The translations under genes and the position numbers were made by a program. From contig NZ_AULM01000003.1 in the NCBI RefSeq assembly GCF_000422285.1, positions 186,001-250,000 of the forward strand: a DNA stretch of 64,000 nt, given 5' to 3'. Below, one piece after another: positions 34,830-44,337 of this stretch (positions are counted from its first letter, which is position 1; every line of letters starts with the position of its first letter). Source of the stretch: Desulfatiglans anilini DSM 4660. Lineage in GTDB: Bacteria; Desulfobacterota; DSM-4660; Desulfatiglandales; Desulfatiglandaceae. Under the pieces are notes generated by a model. The model was not told where the DNA came from, did no database searches, and saw only the letters and a program-made list of their open reading frames with translations.

Positions 34830-35414
34830 ATGGTTTCACAGAATTCTTACGACGGCATCGACAAGTATGCCGCCGACCTGATTCGGCACAAAGCACGTCA
34901 ACTCGTAGGCAAGGCCGGATTCACCGAGGACGACAGACCCGACCTCGAACAGGAACTGATGATCGATCTGCTGCAGCGGATGCGGCATTTCAATCCAGCC
35001 AAGGCCAAGAAGACCACCTTCATGGCCCGAATCGTCGAACGTCACATCTCCACCATCCTGGAGGCCCGTTTCGCCCAATGCCGGGACTGGCGGCTCTGCC
35101 AAACCTCACTCAACGAACCCCTCGACAACTGCGAAGGCGACACCACCGAACGGATCGACTTCCTGGACAGCGAGGGCTCCCTGGGAAGCGGCACCCGCGA
35201 GACAAGGGAGCGTCTCGCCCATGAGATCCGCATGGATCTCGACCGGGCCATCGCCTCGCTACCGGAGGAGCTCCGGGATCTGTGCGTGCGCCTACACGAC
35301 AGCACCATGGCCGAAATCGCCCGGGAAATGGGCATTCCCAGAACCACCCTCTACGACCGGCTGAGCAAGCTGCGGGAGGCGTTCATCGAGGCTGGCCTGA
35401 CGGACTACCTGTGA
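34830..35414 (+). CDS. Phage-encoded sigma-70-family factor
   Basis: 194 residues. Region 2-like segment at about 30-75 (DRPDLEQELMIDLLQRMRHF, then KTTFMARIVERHISTILEAR). Region 4 helix-turn-helix at about 145-185 (SLPEELRDLCVRL, then MAEIAREMGIPRTTLYDRLSKLR). No region 1.1 or 3 and no anti-sigma partner visible. It would redirect host RNA polymerase to phage promoters. A copy of the TCCGAC-N17-GGTAAGTAA motif begins three bases after its stop, and five more occur in the element; I infer that these are its targets. Ribosome site sequestered in a hairpin. Confidence 0.88.
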   Translation: MVSQNSYDGIDKYAADLIRHKARQLVGKAGFTEDDRPDLEQELMIDLLQRMRHFNPAKAKKTTFMARIVERHISTILEARFAQCRDWRLCQTSLNEPLDNCEGDTTERIDFLDSEGSLGSGTRETRERLAHEIRMDLDRAIASLPEELRDLCVRLHDSTMAEIAREMGIPRTTLYDRLSKLREAFIEAGLTDYL

Positions 35415-35416
35415 TC

Positions 35417-35448
35417 TCCGACGCATCGACTCCGGCTCCGGTAAGTAA
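35417..35448 (+). promoter_or_regulatory. Phage bipartite promoter motif, copy 1
   Basis: TCCGAC (35417-35422), 17 bases, GGTAAGTAA (35440-35448); followed by the hairpin GCCGCA-TGG-TGCGGC (35456-35470). Starts three bases after the sigma gene stop and 102 bases before the first gene of the replication operon. Confidence 0.78.
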
Positions 35449-35518
35449 GCACCGTGCCGCATGGTGCGGCTATCCGGGGCCTCGGAAATCAGAACCTGAA
35501 CAAAAGAGGAGTTCAACC

Positions 35519-35857
35519 ATGACTCACGACACCTACAAGTACCGTTTTGACGAGTCGGTCCCGGCCCAGGAACTGGAAGACACTTTCATGCTGGCGATGC
35601 TGGCTGTCGAAAGCCTGCATGGCCGTTCCCGTGTGCGGATGGAGAGCCGGTTCAATCTGGACAAGGCCCGACGCACCTGCGTGATCGACGCCTCCACCGA
35701 TGTCGGCAGCGACCTCGCCCGCATCTTCACCGGCTTCGCCACCAAGGAATACGGCGAACGCTCGGTCCTGATCGAACGTACCCAGCCGTCGGGTTGCGCC
35801 TGTGCCTCAAAGCATCGCGCAGCGCCCGCCGCTGCCGAAGCGGGGGTGGCGGTATGA
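35519..35857 (+). CDS. Phage protein of unknown function, 112 aa
   Basis: ATG 35519 with AAGAGGAG upstream; first gene of the replication operon. Contains MLAVESLHGRSRVRMESRF and CVIDASTDVGSDLARIF. The last ~20 residues are Cys/Ala-rich (SGCACASKHRAA). Overlaps the next gene by ATGA. No family recognised. Confidence 0.7.
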   Translation: MTHDTYKYRFDESVPAQELEDTFMLAMLAVESLHGRSRVRMESRFNLDKARRTCVIDASTDVGSDLARIFTGFATKEYGERSVLIERTQPSGCACASKHRAAPAAAEAGVAV

Positions 35858-36870
35858 GCGAGCTGATGACCACCACCTATTCCATGTGGCGGCTGTTCCG
35901 CAACTGCCGCATGGCCTGCAAGTGGCGCTATATCGACGAGCTGGTACCACTCGAGCGCGACCCCAATCTGGCCTTCGGCTCGGTCATTCACGACTGCCTG
36001 GAGTGCTGGCACGGCGAGCGGGATCTGGCCAAGGTCCTCGACCACATCGACCGGACATATCCGAACCGGGCGCAGGACGATCATCAACAGGCCGACTGGC
36101 ATCTCGCCCGAGCCATGATGAGCGCCTATGCGGAACACTACCCGGCCGAAGAATTCGAGGTCGTCGCGCTCGAAAAGACCTTCGAAGGTCCCATCGTCAA
36201 CCCGGCGACAGGCGCGACCTCGCGCAGTTTCATTCTCGCCGGAAAGGTGGACGGCATCGTCCGTCAAGATGGTCAGTATTTCCTGCTGGAACACAAAACC
36301 GCTTCACAGATCGACGCCAGCTACCTGGAGCGGCTGTGGACCGATTTCCAGATCATCCTCTACGCCTGGTACCTGGAGCAGACCCTCGGCATCACGGTCA
36401 GCGGCATCATCTACAACGTTCTGGTCAAGGCCAAGCTGCGCCAGGGCAAGGGTGAGACCGAGGCCGAATTCGAGGCCCGCCGGGCGGAGCTGATCGCCAA
36501 GTCGAAAACCGGCAAGAGCAGCGCCAAGCGCAAGCTGCCGGAGGACGACGACACCTTCCAGCAGCGGCTCCAGGAGAAGTACCTCGAGCCGGGCATGTTC
36601 CATCGCGAGGTGCTCTACATCTCCCGCGACCAGTTCGAGGAACTGCGGGCGGAGCTGTGGGAGCTCTCCAAGGCCATGCTCGACGCCCGTCGGCGCAACA
36701 TCTTCTACCGCAACACCAGCTACTGCTTCCAGTACGGAAGGCCCTGCGCCTACTTCCAGCTCTGCCGCTCGGGCGGCAACCCCAACGTCATTGAAAACCA
36801 TTTCCAACGGATCGCCCCGCACGAAGAGCTGCGGGACGGAGCCGGTGAAGACGCCGCTCCGGTGTTTTGA
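35854..36870 (+). CDS. PD-(D/E)XK nuclease with Cas4/AddB-like FeS cysteines
   Basis: 338 residues from ATG 35854. RecB-family nuclease core: early helix motif FGSVIHDCLE with its His, then ILAGKVDGIV (Asp) and FLLEHKTASQ (E-x-K). One cysteine group lies near the N-terminus (FRNCRMACKWRY) and three cysteines near the C-terminus (YCFQYGRPCAYFQLC). This one-plus-three arrangement is typical of [4Fe-4S]-stapled nucleases such as Cas4 and AddB. Predicted 5'-end processing exonuclease feeding the recombination module downstream. Confidence 0.85.
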   Translation: MSELMTTTYSMWRLFRNCRMACKWRYIDELVPLERDPNLAFGSVIHDCLECWHGERDLAKVLDHIDRTYPNRAQDDHQQADWHLARAMMSAYAEHYPAEEFEVVALEKTFEGPIVNPATGATSRSFILAGKVDGIVRQDGQYFLLEHKTASQIDASYLERLWTDFQIILYAWYLEQTLGITVSGIIYNVLVKAKLRQGKGETEAEFEARRAELIAKSKTGKSSAKRKLPEDDDTFQQRLQEKYLEPGMFHREVLYISRDQFEELRAELWELSKAMLDARRRNIFYRNTSYCFQYGRPCAYFQLCRSGGNPNVIENHFQRIAPHEELRDGAGEDAAPVF

Positions 36871-36896
36871 AATCCCAACCATAAGGAGACGAAGCC

Positions 36897-37667
36897 ATGC
36901 TTCCCAAGACCAAAAGCAAACCCAAACACACGCTCTCGGACCTCACCGCCCTGGTGTACGGCCCGAGCAAGATCGGCAAGAGCACCTGGTGCTCCAAGGC
37001 CGATGACGCACTGTTCCTGGCGACCGAGCCGGGCCTGAACGCCCTGGAGGTGTTCCAGACCCCGATCACCTGCTGGGACGACCTTCTGCAGGCCTGCGCG
37101 GAAATCGCCGAGGGCAAGCACGAGTTCAAGACCATCGTCGTCGACACGGTGGATAACGCCTACAAGATGTGCTCGGACTATGTCTGCAAGAAATTCAAGA
37201 TCGAGCACGAGTCCGACCTGGGCTACGGCAAAGGCTACGCGCTGATCAACAACGAGTTCCAGCGCGTCATCAACAAGCTCGCCTTCCTGCCCTATGGGCT
37301 GATCCTGATCTCCCACTCCCAGGAGCGGGACATCGAGACCCGGACCGGCAAACACACCCGCATCGTGCCGACGCTTCCGGAGAAGGCGCGGAAGCTGGTC
37401 ACCGGTCTGGTGGACCTGATCCTGTTCTGCGACCTGGACATGAAAACCGGCGAGGACGGCAAGCCGGTATGGCAGCGCGTGATGCGCACCAAGCCCAGTC
37501 CCAACTACGACGCCGGTGACCGCACCGGTCGCCTCCCCGAAGTCATCCCCCTCGATTTTTCGAGCTTCATGAAAGCCTTCAACAACACGGCAGCCGGAGC
37601 TGCGGCGAGTGCCGCCCGGCCGAAGCCGGAGCCGACCGCGAGTGCGGCGGCGAAACCTCAACAGTAA
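36897..37667 (+). CDS. Sak4-like RecA-fold ATPase (phage recombination annealing/loader)
   Basis: 256 residues. Walker A YGPSKIGKSTWCSKA (about 21-35), Walker B-like FKTIVVDTVDN, sensor region YGLILISHSQE. Matches the phage nucleotide-binding (Sak4) family, single-domain RecA homologues that work with a phage SSB. The C-terminal tail is Ala/Pro-rich. Next gene is a DUF669 protein, the usual partner. Confidence 0.88.
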   Translation: MLPKTKSKPKHTLSDLTALVYGPSKIGKSTWCSKADDALFLATEPGLNALEVFQTPITCWDDLLQACAEIAEGKHEFKTIVVDTVDNAYKMCSDYVCKKFKIEHESDLGYGKGYALINNEFQRVINKLAFLPYGLILISHSQERDIETRTGKHTRIVPTLPEKARKLVTGLVDLILFCDLDMKTGEDGKPVWQRVMRTKPSPNYDAGDRTGRLPEVIPLDFSSFMKAFNNTAAGAAASAARPKPEPTASAAAKPQQ

Positions 37668-37679
37668 GGAGATCCGACC

Positions 37680-38153
37680 ATGGAACACTACGAAAACCAG
37701 TCCAACAGCAACCTCGACCTGGCGCAGTTCGACGACGCCTTCGAAACCGCCGAAGTCGAGGAACGCGAGTTCGAGGCCGTCCCCGACGGCAAGTACCAGG
37801 TCAACGTCGACCGGGTCGAATTGACCCGCGCCCAGACCTCGGGAAACCCCATGCTCAAGTGGACCCTGCGCATTCTCGCGCCGACCCACAAGGGCCGTCT
37901 GCTTTGGCGCAACAACGTCATGGCCAGCAACGAGAACATCAAGTGGCTCAAGCAGGACCTCTACACCTGCGGGCTGCAGCTTCAGAAGCTCTCCGATCTG
38001 CCGGGCCACCTCGAGCAGCTTCTCAACATCAAGCTGGAGGTGACCAAGCGCACTCGCGGTGAAAACGAGAACATTTACTTCAACCGTCGCATTGTCATGG
38101 CCGACGATGCCGGGGCTCCCGGCGCGGCGATGGACGACATGATCCCGTTCTGA
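37680..38153 (+). CDS. DUF669 protein (phage ssDNA-binding-like)
   Basis: 157 residues. DUF669 core: FEAVPDGKYQVNVDRVEL, GNPMLKWTLRILAPTHKGR, and a C-terminal acidic tip typical of single-strand-binding proteins (ending DDMIPF). Commonly next to sak4 and ERCC4 genes. Predicted to coat ssDNA during phage recombination/replication. Ribosome site AAGGAGATC. Confidence 0.88.
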   Translation: MEHYENQSNSNLDLAQFDDAFETAEVEEREFEAVPDGKYQVNVDRVELTRAQTSGNPMLKWTLRILAPTHKGRLLWRNNVMASNENIKWLKQDLYTCGLQLQKLSDLPGHLEQLLNIKLEVTKRTRGENENIYFNRRIVMADDAGAPGAAMDDMIPF

Positions 38154-38635
38154 TGATGGACCGGATCACCGTTGTCGTCGACACCCGCGAACAGGAGCCC
38201 TACAGCTTCGATAGCGACAAGGTTTCGGCGGTTCGCAAGGCGCTGCCCGCCGGTGATTACTCGCTGGTCGGCCTCGAGGAACGGGTGGCGGTGGAGCGCA
38301 AATCCCTGACGGATTTCGTCTCCACCGTCATCCGGGGGCGAAAGCGGTTTCACCGCGAGCTGGAAAAGCTCTCAGCCTACGAGTCCGCCTGCGTGGTTGT
38401 CGAATGCAACTTTCGCGATCTGGTCGATGGCCGCTACCGCAGCGATGCCCACCCGCATGCGCTGATCGGAACGGTCGCCTCCATCGTCGTCGACTTCGGT
38501 GTCCCCGTCTACTTCTGCTCGGACCGGCAGGCCGCCTGCCGTTTTGTCGAGGAGTACCTGACACGTTTTCACCGGAGGATCGCGAGATGCCAAAAAGAAA
38601 TGAGAGTAACCCGGCGCGACTCCGGGGAAGAATAG
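38153..38635 (+). CDS. ERCC4-type structure-specific nuclease
   Basis: 160 residues. ERCC4 catalytic set: VVVDTREQEP (D-x-R-E), GDYSLVG, VAVERKSLTDFV (E-R-K-x3-D). Single domain without helicase or HhH, as in phage versions. Cuts branched DNA or flaps in replication/recombination. It overlaps the previous stop (TGATG) and runs past the start of the next gene. Confidence 0.9.
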   Translation: MMDRITVVVDTREQEPYSFDSDKVSAVRKALPAGDYSLVGLEERVAVERKSLTDFVSTVIRGRKRFHRELEKLSAYESACVVVECNFRDLVDGRYRSDAHPHALIGTVASIVVDFGVPVYFCSDRQAACRFVEEYLTRFHRRIARCQKEMRVTRRDSGEE

Positions 38636-40815
38636 AGCGCGTTTACTATGCCGGACCCAAGTTCTCCGCAGGCCGACTGCTCACCCCGACCGGTGAGGAA
38701 GTCCAGTTCGCGGGCAATTTGTTCGCCCGGGAAAATCAGCCTGTGGTCCTGCTCGGGTCGTGGGCCACCCATCCCAAATACGGCCGTCAGTTCAAGGTCG
38801 ACGGGATGGAGCACGACCTCGAACTCGATCCGGAGGGGCTGATCCACTATCTGGCCAACCATCCGGAGATCAAGGGCATTGGTCCGGCTAAGGCCAGATT
38901 GATCGTCGAGAGTTTCGGCGACGCCTTTGAAGAAACCCTTCTGAATGACCCCGAGCGCATCGCGCTCAAAGCCCGGCTGCCCTTGAATGCTGCCCGGCGG
39001 CTGCGTGACGAATGGTTGAAGAACCGCAGCGTCAACGCCGTCATGGCATGGTTGTCGGCATTCGGACTGACCCATCATCAGGTCACCACTCTGGTCGAAA
39101 GACTGGGCGGCAACTGCCTCGATATTCTGAAGGAAGACCCGTATATCCTCATTCGGGAGATCCGGGGATTCGGCTTCAAGAAGGTCGACAAGATCGCCCG
39201 CAAGCTTGGCACCCCCAAGGACCACACCCCTCGTATCCGGGCCGGGTTGAATTTCTGCGTCCGTGAAGCCCTGGACAATGGTCACTGCTGGATCGAATAC
39301 GAGGATCTGGTCGACCAGGCCAATCTGCTGCTGGTCATGGATGCCCTGGACAGCCGGGTCCGTATCGAGAGCGCCCTCGACGCGCTCATCGAAGAACAGG
39401 CGCTTTCCTGCGATTCCCACGGCGGACGTTTCGTGGTCGCTCTGCCGGAGATCGTCCGCATGGAGCGGGAGCTGGCCGCGCTGTTCGGCCAGGCCGAAAC
39501 ACCCAACCCGCATTTCCAGTCCGTCAAGAAACTCGATGCCCTGATTCGGCGCTGCGCATCAACGCTGAACGATAAGCAGCTCGAAGCGGTGCGCTCGGCC
39601 CTCCAGCACAGCATCAGCCTGATTTCGGGTGGAGCCGGTTCGGGCAAGAGCTACACCATTTCGGTCATCAACACCATCTGCGAGGAGAGCGATCTGGAGG
39701 TCGTGCTCGCCGCGCCGACCGGCAAGGCGGCCAAGCGCCTGGAGGAAGTCAGCGGTCGCAGCGGCACCACCATCCACCGTCTGCTCGGCTATGACGGCAA
39801 GGGTTTCTCGCGTAGCAAGGAGAACCCCATCGATGCCGATGTCCTGGTGGTCGACGAGTTTTCGATGGTCGATGTGCCGTTGGCTTGGCACCTGTTCGAG
39901 GCGGTCGATCTGTCGCGGACCACGGTGCTGCTGGTCGGGGACCACAACCAGCTTCCGCCGGTGGGACCAGGGAACATCCTGCGCGATCTGATCCAGACAC
40001 GCGCCATCCCCACGGTCATCCTCGACAAGGTCGTGCGCCAGGCTGGCGTCCTCAAGGAGAACTGCACCGCCGTTCTCAAGGGCGAGATGCGCAAGACCAG
40101 CGAGGCGTCGGTGGGCGGATGTCGGGATTGGTATCTGGTGGATCAGTTCACCGACCCGATGGCGGCACGCTCGTTCCTGCTGGAGTTGTTTCAGGAGCGG
40201 CTCGATGCCTTGGGTTTCGACATCATCAAGGACGTGCAGGTGCTGACGCCGACCCACAAGGGGCCGCTCGGCACCAAGGAATTGAACGAGGAACTGCAGA
40301 GGCTCATCCAGCGCAAGCTCTGGAACACCGAGGTGCCGCCGGTCGCCATGGGCCGCCGCGCTCCGTTTCTCAAGCACGACAAGGTCATCCAGACCAGGAA
40401 CAACTACGACCTGAACGTGATGAACGGTGCCATCGGCTATGTGGTCGATGTCCTCGCGAACGGCACTCTGGTCATCGACTTTGACGGCATGCCGGTGGAA
40501 CTGGAGAAAGGGTCGCCCGACCTGCAGGACCTGCAACTCGCCTATGCGCTCACCATCCACAAAACTCAGGGTTCCGAGTTCCCCTGCGCCGTGGTGGTGG
40601 TTCACAAGGCGCATTCCTTCATGCACCACCGCAATCTGCTCTACACCGGGGTGACCCGCGCCCGGCGCACCGCCATTGTTCTGGGTGATCACTGGGGCAT
40701 TCAAAACTGCGCCAAGCGATGCCAGGTGGACGACCGCCGGACCTTCCTGCCCCTGTTTCTGGACGCCGCCCAGCACGCGGATGCCGATTTCGCTCGTGTC
40801 GCGGAGGCCGAATGA
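38587..40815 (+). CDS. RecD2-like DNA helicase
   Basis: 742 residues from ATG 38587; the frame opens earlier at 38404, inside the ERCC4 gene, without support. N-terminal OB-like and helix-hairpin-helix region (about 1-230, with GIGPAKARLIVESFG), then SF1B helicase: Walker A ISGGAGSGKSYTISV (about 346-360), VDEFSMVD, QLPPVGPGN and C-terminal YTGVTRARRTAIVLGD. 5'-3' helicase for phage replication or end processing. Confidence 0.92.
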   Translation: MPKRNESNPARLRGRIERVYYAGPKFSAGRLLTPTGEEVQFAGNLFARENQPVVLLGSWATHPKYGRQFKVDGMEHDLELDPEGLIHYLANHPEIKGIGPAKARLIVESFGDAFEETLLNDPERIALKARLPLNAARRLRDEWLKNRSVNAVMAWLSAFGLTHHQVTTLVERLGGNCLDILKEDPYILIREIRGFGFKKVDKIARKLGTPKDHTPRIRAGLNFCVREALDNGHCWIEYEDLVDQANLLLVMDALDSRVRIESALDALIEEQALSCDSHGGRFVVALPEIVRMERELAALFGQAETPNPHFQSVKKLDALIRRCASTLNDKQLEAVRSALQHSISLISGGAGSGKSYTISVINTICEESDLEVVLAAPTGKAAKRLEEVSGRSGTTIHRLLGYDGKGFSRSKENPIDADVLVVDEFSMVDVPLAWHLFEAVDLSRTTVLLVGDHNQLPPVGPGNILRDLIQTRAIPTVILDKVVRQAGVLKENCTAVLKGEMRKTSEASVGGCRDWYLVDQFTDPMAARSFLLELFQERLDALGFDIIKDVQVLTPTHKGPLGTKELNEELQRLIQRKLWNTEVPPVAMGRRAPFLKHDKVIQTRNNYDLNVMNGAIGYVVDVLANGTLVIDFDGMPVELEKGSPDLQDLQLAYALTIHKTQGSEFPCAVVVVHKAHSFMHHRNLLYTGVTRARRTAIVLGDHWGIQNCAKRCQVDDRRTFLPLFLDAAQHADADFARVAEAE

Positions 40816-43800
40816 GCATGGGCGGAACGGATAACGTCAGGGAGTATTACCGGCTCGTCACCGAGATGGACATCGGTGACGTGGCCCGGGAACTCCTGCC
40901 GGGACGGATCACCCAGGAGACCGGCCAGCGCTTGATGTGCGACTGCCCCAACCATCAGAGCCAGTCGCGCCTGTCTCTGCACGTGATGCTCGACAAGCAG
41001 GGCTGGTACTGCTTCGGCTGCGGGGTCGGCGGCGACGTCCTGCAGCTCGTGGAGTTCATTCAGACGGGCTCGGTAACCACCGGACAATCCGGTCCGATGC
41101 CGGACAGCCACCGTCAAGCCCGGGACTATCTCGCCAAGAAGGCGGGCTTGCCGCCGCTGTCGCGCTATGGCCTCAGCCAGGAGCGTCTGGCCCAGACGGA
41201 AGCCGACCGCGCCTTTGAGCTGCGGGTCAAGGACGCGCTGACGGCGCTGGCCAAGCTTTACCACGCCAAGCTCAAGGATTCGCCGGAGGTCCTCGACTGG
41301 CTGAAATCCAAATATGCCCTGAGCGAGGAGACCATCGACGATCTCCTGATCGGCTACGCGGACAATGCGTCCGGCGCGGTCGCCCAACTGACCGGGGGTG
41401 AAGACGGCTTCTCCAAGCGAGAGCTCGCCGCCACCGGCGCTTTCAGGCCCACCAGCCAGGACGGCCTGACGCCATTCTTCGAGCGCCGGATCGTCTTTCC
41501 CTACTGGAGCCGTGGCCGGGTGGTATTCATGATCGGCCGCAAGACGCCGTGGACCCCGGACGTTGGCTGGGAGCAAGGGAAATACAAGAAACTGCCGGTT
41601 CACGACGAGCACCAGCGGCCCTACGTCGCCGACTTCATCAACAACGCGCTGCTGTTCAACGAGGACTGTCTGCTGGCCAGGCCCGGCAAGGTAATCATCA
41701 CCGAGGGGGTGACCGATTGCCTGGCGCTGATGCAACTGGGCCTGCCCACTGTATCTCCGGTCACCGTCCGCATCCGGTCCGCCGATTGGGAGCGCCTGAT
41801 CCCCAAGCTGCGCGGCGTCGAAACCGTCTACATCTGCCAGGACAACGAACTCTCCCAGGCCGGTCTCAAAGGGGCGCTGCAAACCGCCCGCACCCTGGCC
41901 GAACACAAAATCGACACGCGCCTGGTGACGCTGCCCTTGTCAGAGACACAGATCTCGGCCCGGCAGGAGCTGACCGAACGCTTCGGCCTGACGGCGAGCG
42001 TGGGGCCGAAGGAGCTGGCCAAGCTGCTGACAGGACGTCCCGCCGAGGAAGTCCGGGCGGCCGAGGCGCTTCTCGCCACCGCCAAGATCGACGTCAACGA
42101 TTACATTGCCGCTGGGCATACCCTGGAGGATTTCGAGCGCCTGCTCGCCGAGGCCAGCACGCCCATCGAGTTCGGTGTTCGCTCACTGCCCGAGGACGCT
42201 GAAGAGGAGGAACGCAACCGCCTGCTCGAACCGATCCTTGGGGAAATTTCCGAGCAGTCTCCGCTGGAACAGGCCCGTCTGCTGAAGCTGGTGCAGGAGC
42301 GCATCGGCGGTGGTGTTTCCATGGCCACCCTGAAGGAGCAGATCCGCGCCATCCAGAAGGATCGCAAGGTCGAGTTCCGTAACGAAAAGAAAAAGGCCAA
42401 GCGGATGTCCGGCGCGATGCCCGGATCATGTCGCGCCCGGGTCGACGAGGTGCTGATCGACACGGAACTGGAGAACGGCGCTCCCGACTACACCCTGGCC
42501 GCCGAGGCCGCTTACGACTGGTTCAACGCCAACGGTGCCCAGTTCTTTCACACACTGCAGGGCGAGCCATTCATGTATTTCGACAACGCCATCTACTGGA
42601 TGGATTCACCGGACCGGGGCCGCAAGCGCCATTACGCGGCCATGCTCTATAAGCACACGGGCATGGTGCCGACCACGGGCGGCGGACGGACATTTTTCGA
42701 GGTGCTGCCCAGCCTGGCCATGATCCGTGGCCAGGTGCGCGACCATTTCTCCTGGCTGCACACCGATGTGGCCTCCTACACCGTCTATTTCAATCTGAAC
42801 AATCCGGAGCACGAGATCGCCAAGATCACCCCGGACGAGATCCGGATCATGAAGAACGGCGGTAACGACGACGGCATCATCCTGGACGGCTCGCGCAAGA
42901 TGAAGCCGCTGAAATTTCTGCCCGACGCCGATCTCGAAGAGGCGGACCGGCTCCTGGTCGATCTGCTGGTGGGCAACATGACCTGCCCGCAGGGGGATCG
43001 CTTTCTCATCCTTTCCTGGCTCTCCTGTTTCCTGTTGATCGACTTCGCCGGGACGCGGCCCATGACCCGTTTCGAGGGCTCGGCCGGATCGGGCAAGACC
43101 ACCGCCAGCAAGATCACGTCGACGCTGCTTTACGGCGAGCCCCAGCATAAGAAGGCCACCGACGCGGCGAACTACACCGATGGCTCGCAGAACCCGCTCA
43201 TCGTCCTCGACAACATCGAGGTCAAGCAGATGACCGAGGATCTGACCACCTTCATGCTGACCAGCATCACCGGCATCGCCAAGGAAAAACGCAAGAGCGG
43301 CACCGACAGCGAGACCATCACCGAGCGGACCAAATGCCTGCTGAACACCACCGGCATCGAACCGCTGTGCGGGGAGCTTTCGGAGATCCTGTCGAGGTCC
43401 TTCGTCATCAACTTCGACCTCGCCAACCAGGCCAGCGACTGCTTTCTGGAATCGGAGGTCATCTCCGCCATCCAGCAGAACCGGGATCTGATCATCTCGG
43501 CCATCATGAAGCGGACCAGCCATGTGCTGGCGATGATCCGGGACGGAGCCCAGAAACAGGTCATGCGCCTGCTGCACCGAACCATGCCGACTCATGGCAA
43601 GCGCCGGTGCAACGACTATCTGAGCCTGATGTATCTGATGATGCTGGCCGGGTCCGAGGATCACGAAGTGACTACCGGGCTCGAGGATCTGAGCCCGCTG
43701 TTCATCGAGCAGATCCATTCCATCAACGACACCAGCCAGGAGATGGCGCGGGAGTCGAACCCCATAGCAACGGCGTTGGCGTCGCTCTTCCACGCCTACC

Positions 43801-44123
43801 GAAACGCGGTGGAACTGGACGAGAAGGCCCGCTACGGCGAGGACGACAGGGCAAACCACGTGGTGGGGTTCATCGAACGCTATCAGGTGAGGTTCGAGAA
43901 CGAGAACACCATGGAGCCGGTGTCGGCGGGACGGCTGCTCGCGGCGCTGCGCAGGGTCGGCCGGGAATTCAACCTCGAGTTCGAATACAAGAAGCCCGCC
44001 CAGCTCGGTCGGCGCATCAGCAACGACCTGGACGTCATCCGGGACGCAGGGTTCGACATCGACCGGCAGCGCAACGCCCACACCAAGAACTTCGAGTATC
44101 GAGTCAGCCGCAGAGGTATTTAA
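40812..44123 (+). CDS. Phage primase-helicase (CHC2 zinc, TOPRIM, ATPase)
   Basis: 1103 residues from ATG 40812 (ATGA overlap with the helicase gene). CHC2-type zinc finger (about 40-75: CDCPNH and WYCFGCGVGGD), primase TOPRIM with VIITEGVTDCLALMQLG (about 295), and a linker with coiled coil. A C-terminal AAA/SF3-like ATPase follows, with Walker A FEGSAGSGKTTASKI (about 755). It both primes and unwinds at the fork; no DNA polymerase is seen, so the host replicase is probably recruited. Confidence 0.88.
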   Translation: MSMGGTDNVREYYRLVTEMDIGDVARELLPGRITQETGQRLMCDCPNHQSQSRLSLHVMLDKQGWYCFGCGVGGDVLQLVEFIQTGSVTTGQSGPMPDSHRQARDYLAKKAGLPPLSRYGLSQERLAQTEADRAFELRVKDALTALAKLYHAKLKDSPEVLDWLKSKYALSEETIDDLLIGYADNASGAVAQLTGGEDGFSKRELAATGAFRPTSQDGLTPFFERRIVFPYWSRGRVVFMIGRKTPWTPDVGWEQGKYKKLPVHDEHQRPYVADFINNALLFNEDCLLARPGKVIITEGVTDCLALMQLGLPTVSPVTVRIRSADWERLIPKLRGVETVYICQDNELSQAGLKGALQTARTLAEHKIDTRLVTLPLSETQISARQELTERFGLTASVGPKELAKLLTGRPAEEVRAAEALLATAKIDVNDYIAAGHTLEDFERLLAEASTPIEFGVRSLPEDAEEEERNRLLEPILGEISEQSPLEQARLLKLVQERIGGGVSMATLKEQIRAIQKDRKVEFRNEKKKAKRMSGAMPGSCRARVDEVLIDTELENGAPDYTLAAEAAYDWFNANGAQFFHTLQGEPFMYFDNAIYWMDSPDRGRKRHYAAMLYKHTGMVPTTGGGRTFFEVLPSLAMIRGQVRDHFSWLHTDVASYTVYFNLNNPEHEIAKITPDEIRIMKNGGNDDGIILDGSRKMKPLKFLPDADLEEADRLLVDLLVGNMTCPQGDRFLILSWLSCFLLIDFAGTRPMTRFEGSAGSGKTTASKITSTLLYGEPQHKKATDAANYTDGSQNPLIVLDNIEVKQMTEDLTTFMLTSITGIAKEKRKSGTDSETITERTKCLLNTTGIEPLCGELSEILSRSFVINFDLANQASDCFLESEVISAIQQNRDLIISAIMKRTSHVLAMIRDGAQKQVMRLLHRTMPTHGKRRCNDYLSLMYLMMLAGSEDHEVTTGLEDLSPLFIEQIHSINDTSQEMARESNPIATALASLFHAYRNAVELDEKARYGEDDRANHVVGFIERYQVRFENENTMEPVSAGRLLAALRRVGREFNLEFEYKKPAQLGRRISNDLDVIRDAGFDIDRQRNAHTKNFEYRVSRRGI

Positions 44124-44147
44124 AGAACATTCTGGAAAAAATGTCTC

Positions 44148-44176
44148 TTGATTTGAGAGGTTACGGAGCGTATATT
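44148..44176 (+). promoter_or_regulatory. Sigma-70-type promoter of the methyltransferase cargo gene
   Basis: TTGATT (44148-44153), 17 bases, TATATT (44171-44176). The ~155-base leader that follows has a strong imperfect hairpin (about 44218-44247) and a perfect one, AGAGCC-AAA-GGCTCT (44312-44326), just before the ribosome site. Confidence 0.78.
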
Positions 44177-44337
44177 ATACCCGTTATGAAATAACCATCC
44201 CTCATTTTCATCCAGTCGAAGCCGCTTAATGGCGGGTTCGACACTCTTGTGTCGCAGAGGCCCGTCCGCGTGATGTTGACGTTTGCTCAAAATCAACACC
44301 TCACAAGTTTAAGAGCCAAAGGCTCTGAGGGATTGTT

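Noticed and set aside
44218-44247. tRNA-like stem in the methyltransferase leader
   Set aside because: A single imperfect hairpin only; no anticodon arm, T-loop or CCA end.
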